DNA of 64,000 bases from NCBI RefSeq assembly GCF_001839655.2, contig NZ_CP056087.1, positions 1,736,001 to 1,800,000 on the forward strand, given 5' to 3'. Shown piece after piece: positions 57,539 through 64,000 of the stretch. The notes below the pieces were generated by a model that was not told the DNA's origin, searched no databases, and worked only from the letters and a program-made list of their open reading frames with translations. The stretch comes from Pseudomonas argentinensis (GTDB lineage Bacteria > Pseudomonadota > Gammaproteobacteria > Pseudomonadales > Pseudomonadaceae). Numbering within the stretch: the stretch's first letter is position 1; each line of letters begins with the position of its first letter. The position numbers and the translations under genes were made by a program.

Positions 57539-58495
57539 ATGCACAGCGAGCAAAACACCCTACAACAACAGGCGCTGTTGAGCCTTGGCCAGACTCTCGA
57601 GCAGAAGGGGTATCGATTTGTCACTGGTACACCCTTGACCCATGAACGGGTCAATGCCCGCCCCGAAAACCGGCAGGCCCATGACCTGGCCGGCGTATTC
57701 GGCTGGAGCCGACCGTTCGAAGCGCAGGTCGTGGGCGACGAGCTGGTCGAGTTGATGCGTGCAGGTGGCGTGCTGCAGCAGCAGGGCGAGCAACTGGCCA
57801 GCGCGGTGCGCTGGTCCAGCCTTGGTGGCAAGTTGTTCGTGCATTCCCGTTACCCGACCGTGCAGGCCGACGCCGTGTTCTTCGGCCCCGATACCTACCG
57901 CTTCGTGCGCGCCATCGACGCCTTTCTCGGTATGCCGTCGACTGCCGTGGTGTCACGGGCGGTGGATATCTGCTGCGGCGCTGGGCCGGGTGCCCTGTGC
58001 ATCGCCCAGGCGCGACCGGCCGCCCAGGTGCTGGCGGTGGACATCAATCCGCGGGCGCTGGAATTCACCCGTATCAATGCGGCGCTGGCCGGGGTGAGCA
58101 ACGTCGAGGCGCGTTACAGCGACCTGCTGAAAAACGTCGACGGCGAGTTCGACCTGATCGTCGCCAACCCGCCGTACATGCTCGATGCCGACAGCCGTGC
58201 CTACCGCGATGGTGGCGGCGAGCTGGGGGCCGGGCTCTCCGAAGCCATCGTCGAAGCCGCGATCGGCCGCCTGGCACCCGGTGGCAGCCTGCTGCTGTAT
58301 ACCGGGGTGGCGATGACCGCAGCGGGTGATCCGTTTCTGGCCTATGTCAAACGCACCCTGGGAGATCCGTCATTGGCCTGGCGGTACGAGGAGATGGATC
58401 CGGACGTGTTCGGCGAGGAATTGCTCAAGCCGGGCTATGAGCAGGTCGAACGCATCGCAGCGGTGGTGCTGACCGTTACCCGCACGGCTGCATGA
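57539..58495 (+). CDS. SAM-dependent methyltransferase with NPPY motif
   Basis: 318 residues: an N-terminal helical domain (about 1-130), then a class I fold with VDICCGAGPGALCIAQARPA (SAM site), VLAVDINPRALEFTRINAAL and DLIVANPPYMLDAD. NPPY is used for N-methylation of planar amino or amide groups (HemK/PrmC, DNA and small-molecule enzymes). The genuine prmC does not sit here, so the target is unknown. Forms an operon with the redox enzyme gene, which suggests joint action on one metabolite or protein. Confidence 0.82.
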   Translation: MHSEQNTLQQQALLSLGQTLEQKGYRFVTGTPLTHERVNARPENRQAHDLAGVFGWSRPFEAQVVGDELVELMRAGGVLQQQGEQLASAVRWSSLGGKLFVHSRYPTVQADAVFFGPDTYRFVRAIDAFLGMPSTAVVSRAVDICCGAGPGALCIAQARPAAQVLAVDINPRALEFTRINAALAGVSNVEARYSDLLKNVDGEFDLIVANPPYMLDADSRAYRDGGGELGAGLSEAIVEAAIGRLAPGGSLLLYTGVAMTAAGDPFLAYVKRTLGDPSLAWRYEEMDPDVFGEELLKPGYEQVERIAAVVLTVTRTAA

Positions 58496-58503
58496 TGCCG
58501 TGA

Positions 58504-58531
58504 CGCTGAGGGCGGTGGCCTGCCCTCAGCG
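58504..58531. terminator. Hairpin between convergent methyltransferase and dapC genes
   Basis: Perfect arms CGCTGAGGGC / GCCCTCAGCG with an 8-base loop, without a clear T run. Confidence 0.6.
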
Positions 58532-58539
58532 CCCAGCCT

Positions 58540-59736
58540 TCAGGCGGTTTCGATAAAGCGGCGAATGCGCTGCGCCGCTTCCACGCATTCCGCCAACGGC
58601 GCGACCAGCGCCATGCGCACGCGGCCGGCGCCCGGGTTGAAACCCTCTACCTCGCGGGACAGGTAGGAGCCCGGCACCACGGTGACATGTTCCTTGGCGA
58701 ATAGCTCACGGGTGAACTCGGCATCATCGCCTGGGGTTTTGGCCCACAGGTAAAAGCCGCCGTCCGGGCGTTGCACGTCCATCACACCCTGGAGAATCGC
58801 CAGCACGGCGTCGAACTTCTCGCGATACAGGTCGCGGTTGGCGCGCACGTGCTCCTCGTCCTGCCAGGCGGCAATGCTGGCCAGCTGGGTTTGCACCGGC
58901 ATGGCGCAGCCATGGTAGGTACGGTACAGCAGGAAGGCCTTGAGGATCTCCGCGTCACCGGCCACGAACCCCGAGCGCAGCCCAGGCAGGTTGGAGCGCT
59001 TGGACAGGCTGTGGAACACCACGCAGCGCTTGAAGTCGCTGCGGCCCAGCTCGGCGCAAGCGGTCAGCAGGCCGGGCGGCGGGTTTTCCTCGGCGAAGTA
59101 CAGCTCGCTGTAGCACTCGTCGGCGGCGATCACGAAGTCGTACTGGTCGGCCAGGGTGATCAGCTTCTTCAGGGTTTCCAGTGGAATCAGGGCGCCGGTC
59201 GGGTTGCCCGGCGAGCACAGGAAGAGGATCTGGCAGCGTTGCCAGACCTGCGGCGCCACGGCGTCGAAGTCCGGGTTGAAGCCATGCTCGGCCAGGCACG
59301 GCAGGTAGTGGGGCTGGGTGCCGGCGAGCAGGGCCGCGCCTTCGTAGATCTGGTAGAACGGGTTGGGGCTCACCACCAGGCCGTCGACGTCGCGCTGCGC
59401 CACGGTCTGGGTGAAGGCGAACAGCGCCTCACGGGTACCGTTGACCGGCAGCACATGGCGCGCAGCGTCAAACCAGCCGGCCGGCACCTTGAAGCGCCGT
59501 GCGCACCAGCTGGCGATGGCCTCGCGCAGCGCCGGGATGCCCTGGGTGGTGGGGTAGACGGCCATCTGATCGAGGTTGTCGGTCAGGGCCTGGGCCACGA
59601 AGGCTGGGGAGCGGTGCTTGGGTTCGCCGATCGACAGGGCGATGGACGAGCGATCCGCCGCCGGGGCGACACCGGCGAGCAGGGCACGCAGTTTTTCGAA
59701 AGGGTAGGGCTGCAGCTGGGCGAGGGCGTGGTTCAT
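58540..59736 (-). CDS. dapC: Succinyldiaminopimelate aminotransferase
   Basis: 398 residues, class I/II PLP fold: LSIGEPKHRSPAFVAQAL, LCSPGNPTGALIPLETL, AADECYSELYF and the PLP lysine in SLSKRSNLPGLRSGFVAG. Makes N-succinyl-LL-DAP upstream of DapE. In P. aeruginosa dapC adjoins glnD; here a chemoreceptor gene lies between them. Confidence 0.92.
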   Translation of the reverse strand: MNHALAQLQPYPFEKLRALLAGVAPAADRSSIALSIGEPKHRSPAFVAQALTDNLDQMAVYPTTQGIPALREAIASWCARRFKVPAGWFDAARHVLPVNGTREALFAFTQTVAQRDVDGLVVSPNPFYQIYEGAALLAGTQPHYLPCLAEHGFNPDFDAVAPQVWQRCQILFLCSPGNPTGALIPLETLKKLITLADQYDFVIAADECYSELYFAEENPPPGLLTACAELGRSDFKRCVVFHSLSKRSNLPGLRSGFVAGDAEILKAFLLYRTYHGCAMPVQTQLASIAAWQDEEHVRANRDLYREKFDAVLAILQGVMDVQRPDGGFYLWAKTPGDDAEFTRELFAKEHVTVVPGSYLSREVEGFNPGAGRVRMALVAPLAECVEAAQRIRRFIETA

Positions 59737-60048
59737 GATGATCCGACGGGTCCTTTGTGGGGCGACGACAAAGTTGTCGACACTAGCACGTGGGCGGTCT
59801 CAGGAAAATTGCTTATCGGCGCGACACGTACTGCCCGGCGGTGGGTGTCATCGCCTGGCTGGGGAAAACGGTGCAAATGCCGGCGACAAGCTGTCTTTGC
59901 GCCCCTTGGAAAAAGCGCTTTTTTCTGTCGTCATTTATCTGGCTGACGTGTTGGTCAGTTTTTTCGAGAACCCGCTAAAGCCGCACCGCATTGGGTCGAT
60001 AGCCTGAAGGTAATTCCTCCCGGCATCCCTTTAAGCGAGAGCTCCTTC
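59737..60048. other. 312-base divergent intergenic region
   Basis: It holds the start regions of dapC (leftwards) and of the chemoreceptor (rightwards), including the sigma-28-type promoter at 59976-60002. No gene seen. Confidence 0.6.
59976..60002 (+). promoter_or_regulatory. Sigma-28 (FliA)-type promoter of the chemoreceptor gene
   Basis: TAAAGCCG, 11 bases, GTCGATAG compares with the flagellar consensus TAAAGTTT-N11-GCCGATAA: TAAAG is complete and CGATA is in place. The start codon is 47 bases downstream. Confidence 0.65.
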
Positions 60049-61941
60049 ATGCGCACCCTCAAATTCAGCCACAAGATCATGCTGGCTGCTTCCCTGGTGG
60101 TCATTGCGGCCTTCGCGTCCTTCGCGCTGTACAACGACTACCTGCAGCGCACGTCGATTCGCGACAACCTGGCCAACTACCTCAATGATGTCGGCCAGGT
60201 TTCCACTGGCAACATCCAGCACTGGCTCTCCGGACGCATGCACCTGCTCGACAACCTGGCCGAATCGGTGCAGGACGACAGCGCACCGGCACCGCTGGCC
60301 AGGAACCTGCAGCACCGCAGCATTGCCTCTGCCTTCCTGTATGCCTACTACGGCCAGAACGACGGTACCTACACCCAGTTTCCGCCGAGCGAGCTGCCGG
60401 CCGGCTACGATCCGCGGCAGCGCCCCTGGTACAAGAGTGCCGCGAGCAGCAGCGGGCCCGGTCTGACCGAGCCTTATCTGGCGGCCGACCCGCGCGATGG
60501 CCTGCTGATCACCATCACCCGGCCGGTCAGCGTCGGCGGCACCCTGCAGGGCGTGGTCGGCGGCGACCTCAAGCTGCAGACCATCGACGACATCCTCAAC
60601 TCCTTCGACCTGGGTGGCATGGGCTACGCCTTCTTGGTCGACGACAAGGGCACGATGCTGGTGCACCCGGACAAGAGCCTGGTGCTCAAGAAGCTGCCGG
60701 AGCTCTACCCCGAAGCGACGCCGCGCCTGGAGTCCGGTCTGCAGAACACCGTCGGCATCGATGGCAGTGCGCGCATCGTCACCTTCCTGCCGGTGCAGGG
60801 GCTGGCCGGGGTACGCTGGTACGTCGGCCTGTCGGTCGACGAGGGCAAGGCCTTCGCGGCGCTGCGCGAATTCCGTATCTCGGCGCTGACCTCCACGGTC
60901 ATCGGGGTAATCGCCATCCTGTTGCTGCTCGGCGCGCTGATTCGCATTCTGCTGCGCCCGCTGCACCTGATGAGCGATGCCATGAGTGGCATCGCCGAAG
61001 GCGAGGGCGACCTGACCCAGCGCCTGAAGATCGACTCCGGCGACGAGTTCGGCGAACTGGCCGGGGCCTTCAACCGCTTCGTCGAGCGTATCCACGAGTC
61101 GATTCGCGAAGTGGCTTCGACCACCCGCGAAGTGCATGCCCGGGTGAGCACCGTGGTGCAGGCCTCCAATGCCTCCATGGGCAACTCCAGCGAGCAGGCG
61201 GCGCGCACCGACAGCGTCGCCGCGGCGATCAACGAACTCGGCGCTGCCGCCCAGGAAATCGCCCGCAACGCCGCCGATGCATCGATTCAAGCCAGCGAGG
61301 CGCGCCGCGATGCCGAGGAAGGGCAGGGCATGGTCGAGCGCACCCTGGGCTCGATGGGCGACCTGTCGGACAAGATCCAGGCGTCGGGCAACCATATCGA
61401 ACTGCTGAGCGAGAAGAGCAACGATATCGGGCAGATCCTCGACGTCATCAAGGGCATCTCCGAGCAGACCAACCTGCTGGCGCTCAACGCCGCCATCGAG
61501 GCGGCGCGTGCCGGCGAGGCGGGTCGCGGTTTCGCGGTGGTGGCCGACGAAGTGCGCAACCTGGCCCAGCGCACCCAGAGCTCGGCCCAGGAAATCCAGC
61601 AGATGATCGAGCAGCTGCAGGCTGGCGCCCGTGATGCCGTGACGACCATGAGCGAGAGCCGCCGCTTCAGCGACGACAGCGTGCGCATCGGCGGTCAGGC
61701 CGGTGAGAACCTGCGTGGCGTGACCCGCCGCATCGGCGAGATCGACGGCATGAACCAGTCCGTGGCCACCGCCACCGAGGAGCAGACCTCGGTGATCGAA
61801 AGCCTGAACATGGACATCACCGAGATCAACACCCTGAACCAGGACGGTGTGCGCAACCTGCAGGCCAGCCTCAGCGCCTGTACCGAGCTGGATCAGCAGG
61901 TCGGGCGGCTCAAGCAGTTGGTGGACAGCTTCCGCATCTGA
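60049..61941 (+). CDS. Methyl-accepting chemotaxis protein with dCache-type sensor
   Basis: 630 residues. TM1 at about 11-28; periplasmic double-Cache region at about 35-278 with [27 protein letters not shown] and [18 protein letters not shown]2 at about 284-304; HAMP ([20 protein letters not shown]); signalling domain with the hairpin tip [20 protein letters not shown]. The RPWY motif and downstream Asp recall the amino-acid-binding dCache family (PctA-like). The second Tyr-x-Asp position reads PYLAAD, so the ligand may differ. A 686-residue antisense frame over it is a codon-bias shadow. Confidence 0.92.
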   Translation: MRTLKFSHKIMLAASLVVIAAFASFALYNDYLQRTSIRDNLANYLNDVGQVSTGNIQHWLSGRMHLLDNLAESVQDDSAPAPLARNLQHRSIASAFLYAYYGQNDGTYTQFPPSELPAGYDPRQRPWYKSAASSSGPGLTEPYLAADPRDGLLITITRPVSVGGTLQGVVGGDLKLQTIDDILNSFDLGGMGYAFLVDDKGTMLVHPDKSLVLKKLPELYPEATPRLESGLQNTVGIDGSARIVTFLPVQGLAGVRWYVGLSVDEGKAFAALREFRISALTSTVIGVIAILLLLGALIRILLRPLHLMSDAMSGIAEGEGDLTQRLKIDSGDEFGELAGAFNRFVERIHESIREVASTTREVHARVSTVVQASNASMGNSSEQAARTDSVAAAINELGAAAQEIARNAADASIQASEARRDAEEGQGMVERTLGSMGDLSDKIQASGNHIELLSEKSNDIGQILDVIKGISEQTNLLALNAAIEAARAGEAGRGFAVVADEVRNLAQRTQSSAQEIQQMIEQLQAGARDAVTTMSESRRFSDDSVRIGGQAGENLRGVTRRIGEIDGMNQSVATATEEQTSVIESLNMDITEINTLNQDGVRNLQASLSACTELDQQVGRLKQLVDSFRI

Positions 61942-61949
61942 CCCCCCAC

Positions 61950-61977
61950 AGCGCGGGCCCCGAATCGGGCCCGCGCT
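61950..61977. terminator. Hairpin between chemoreceptor and glnD ends
   Basis: Perfect arms AGCGCGGGCCC / GGGCCCGCGCT with a 6-base loop, between convergent genes. There is no long T run. Confidence 0.65.
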
Positions 61978-61981
61978 GCAT

Positions 61982-64000
61982 TCAGATACTGATCTGCGCC
62001 GGGCTGGGGCTGCTGGCCGACAGCTTGGTGATGATGGTCTGCTGCAGGCGGGCGCACAGCTCGGGGTCGGACAGCGGCTGGTTGTTGGCATCGGTGACGA
62101 AGAACACGTCTTCCACCCGCTCGCCCAGGGTGGCGATCTTGGCGTTCTGCACCGACAGGTCGAAATCCAGGAAGATGCGCCCGATCTTGGCCAGCAGGCC
62201 CGGGCGATCCGGCGCCGTGAGCTCGACCACGGTCACCGGCCGCTGGGCATCGTTGTGGATGGTCACCTGAGGCGCGAAGGCGAAGTGCTTGAGCTGGCGC
62301 GGCACGCGGCGCTGGATGATGCTGGGGTACTCGTCCGGGTGCATCAGGGTGTCGACCAGGCTCTGGCGGATCTGCTGGATGCGCGTGGGGTTGTCACCGA
62401 TCGAGCCGCCTTCGGCTTCCAGCACGATATAGGTGTCGAGGGTGAACTGGCTGGTCGAGGTGAGAATCCGCGCATCGTGGATGTTCAGGTTCAGCTGCGC
62501 CATGGCCGCCACCGTCACCGCGAAGAAGTCGTGCTGGTCCGGCGCGTAGATGAAAATCTGCGTGCCGCCCTCGAATTCGCGCTGGGTGGTTTCCTTGATC
62601 AGCACCAGCGGGCCGCCGTCATCGGGGTGCTGGAGGATCGCATTGGTGTGCCAGGCCACGTCCTCGGCGCTGTGGCGCAGGAAGTAGTCGTCGCCCAGTT
62701 GCGACCACAGCTGCTCGACGTCATCCGGGTCGGTGCCGCCATTGACCAGGGTGTCGAGGGCGGCGCTCTGGGTCAGGCGAATCTGCTCCTCGCGCTCCAC
62801 CGGGTTCTCCAGGCCGCGGCGCAGGGCGCGCTTGGTCTCGGTGTAGAGCTGGCGCATCAGGCTGGCACGCCAGGAGTTCCACAGCGTCGGATTGGTGGCG
62901 TTGATGTCGGCCACGGTCAGCACGTAGAGGTAATCCAGGTGCGTCTGGTCGCCCACGAAGGCGGCGAAGTCGTTGATCACCTGCGGGTCGGACAGGTCCT
63001 TGCGCTGGGCGGTGGTCGACATCGCCAGGTGATTCTGCACCAGCCAGACGATCAGCCCGGTGTCCCAGGCGGGCAGGTGGTGGCGCTGGCCAAAGGCCTC
63101 GGCATCCAGGGCACCGAGCTCCGAGTGGTCGCCGCCGCGGCCCTTGCCGATATCGTGGTACAGCCCGGCCAGGTAGATCAGCTCGGGCTTGGGCAGTTTG
63201 TCGATGAGCTTGCTGGCCAGTGGAAACTTTTCCGCCAGCTCTGGCCACTTGAACTTGCGCAGGTGCTTGATCAGGTTGAGGGTGTGGGCGTCGACCGTAT
63301 AGATGTGAAACAGGTCGTGCTGCATCTGCCCGACGATATGGCCGAACTCCGGCAGGTAGCGCCCGAGGATGCCGTAGCGGTTCATGCGCCGCAGGTTGCG
63401 ATGGATGCCCTGCTCGCACTTGAACAGCTCGATGAACAGGCTGGTGTTGCGAATGTCGCGGCGGAACTCGTCGTCGATCAGGTGGCGGTGGTCGCGCAGC
63501 AGGCGAATGGTGTCGGCGCACACGCCAATGAGCTCAGGGTGTTGGGCCATCAGCACGAAGATCTCGAGGATGGCGAACGGCGTGCGCTTGAAGACGTTGG
63601 CGTGGGTCACCTCGATGTAGCCGTCACGCACCTGGAAACGGCTGTTCAGCGGCTTGGCCGGCGTGCTGTCGCCGGCACGGAGAATTTCTTCCTCGAAGTG
63701 CTGGTTGATCAGGTCGCTCAGCTCGGCGATGGCCATCACCACGCGATAGTACTTCTGCATGAAGCGCTCGATGGTGCGCTTGGTATCGCTCTCGTGATAG
63801 CCGAGCAGCTCGGCGACCTTGCTCTGGTGGTCGAACAGCAGCCGATCCTCGGCACGCCCGGCGAGCATGTGCAGGGCATAGCGCACCTTCCAAAGAAACT
63901 CCTGGGAGGAGGCGAGCAGGGCGTATTCGCTTTCCAGCAGGAAACCCTGGCCGACCATGGCGTGCAGGTTCAGGGTGCCGAAATGCCGGCGCGCCACCCA
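61982..64000 (-). CDS. glnD: PII uridylyltransferase/uridylyl-removing enzyme, N-terminus outside window
   Basis: About 672 C-terminal residues; the frame is open at the right edge, so the nucleotidyltransferase domain is missing from view. Seen here: end of the transferase-associated helical region ([20 protein letters not shown]), HD domain with [17 protein letters not shown], and two C-terminal ACT domains ([40 protein letters not shown]). It uridylylates and de-uridylylates PII in response to glutamine. Confidence 0.95.
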   Translation of the reverse strand, partial: WVARRHFGTLNLHAMVGQGFLLESEYALLASSQEFLWKVRYALHMLAGRAEDRLLFDHQSKVAELLGYHESDTKRTIERFMQKYYRVVMAIAELSDLINQHFEEEILRAGDSTPAKPLNSRFQVRDGYIEVTHANVFKRTPFAILEIFVLMAQHPELIGVCADTIRLLRDHRHLIDDEFRRDIRNTSLFIELFKCEQGIHRNLRRMNRYGILGRYLPEFGHIVGQMQHDLFHIYTVDAHTLNLIKHLRKFKWPELAEKFPLASKLIDKLPKPELIYLAGLYHDIGKGRGGDHSELGALDAEAFGQRHHLPAWDTGLIVWLVQNHLAMSTTAQRKDLSDPQVINDFAAFVGDQTHLDYLYVLTVADINATNPTLWNSWRASLMRQLYTETKRALRRGLENPVEREEQIRLTQSAALDTLVNGGTDPDDVEQLWSQLGDDYFLRHSAEDVAWHTNAILQHPDDGGPLVLIKETTQREFEGGTQIFIYAPDQHDFFAVTVAAMAQLNLNIHDARILTSTSQFTLDTYIVLEAEGGSIGDNPTRIQQIRQSLVDTLMHPDEYPSIIQRRVPRQLKHFAFAPQVTIHNDAQRPVTVVELTAPDRPGLLAKIGRIFLDFDLSVQNAKIATLGERVEDVFFVTDANNQPLSDPELCARLQQTIITKLSASSPSPAQISI

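Noticed and set aside
60031-62091. 686-residue open frame antisense to the chemoreceptor gene
   Set aside because: Low-complexity, Leu/Ala/Gly/His-rich composition of a codon-bias shadow; the sense frame is an unmistakable chemoreceptor.

Overview
This window looks like chromosomal DNA of a Pseudomonas (sensu lato). It is GC-rich with strongly GC3-biased genes, has many ATGA start/stop overlaps, and carries REP-like palindromes. Several gene strings have the order I know from P. aeruginosa: lytic transglycosylase / holA / lptE / leuS, ydcF-like / lnt / corC / ybeY / ybeZ / miaB, hemL / thiE / thiD / ladS, and dapC next to glnD. I cannot name the species. I see no rRNA, tRNA, CRISPR array, insertion sequence or prophage.

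Layout. (1) 1-3817: an envelope-modification unit (sulfatase/phosphoethanolamine-transferase-like protein, cytochrome b561, PepSY protein) read leftwards, divergent from an OmpR-type two-component pair, with a PmrA-like box between them. (2) 3860-9701: a leftward four-gene locus that looks like an uncharacterised synthase-dependent exopolysaccharide exporter: HlyD-like adaptor, TolC-like channel fused to a glycosidase-like domain, family-2 glycosyltransferase, and a zinc-ribbon (TackOD1-like) plus degenerate GGDEF regulator. Two of its genes carry single-base frameshifts. (3) 9848-12912: DUF4105 protein, two tandem DUF2388 proteins and a DUF1127 protein. (4) 13300-16223: proton-translocating transhydrogenase (pntAA, pntAB, pntB). 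(5) 16989-29626: rlmA, dapE, the glucan synthase ndvB, the tRNA ct6A set tcdA/csdE/csdA, dapD, an ArsC-like reductase, a Na+/H+ antiporter and a frameshifted acyl-CoA dehydrogenase. (6) 29784-45678 and on to 51035: a conserved housekeeping run for cell wall, replication, outer-membrane assembly, tRNA modification, ribosome rescue (arfA), haem and thiamine, ending with the hybrid sensor kinase ladS. (7) 51072-58495: a stress-type block (metallo-beta-lactamase fold, frameshifted DUF1264 lipoprotein, DUF4142, KGG protein, small unknown protein, DUF892 ferritin-like, Mn-catalase), followed by a haem-oxygenase-like metalloenzyme and a methyltransferase. (8) 58540-64000: dapC, a chemoreceptor with a sigma-28-type promoter, and the 3-prime part of glnD.

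Four genes (HlyD-like, zinc-ribbon/GGDEF, acyl-CoA dehydrogenase, DUF1264) are each interrupted by the apparent loss of one base in or next to a short G/C run. Adding one base restores a whole-codon, family-like protein in every case. They could be assembly errors, recent inactivation or slippage variants. Runs of 6-7 G/C elsewhere in the window are in frame, so a blanket homopolymer undercall does not fully explain them.

The best candidate for an undescribed system is the locus at 3860-9701. The next is the metalloenzyme plus methyltransferase pair at 56145-58495.
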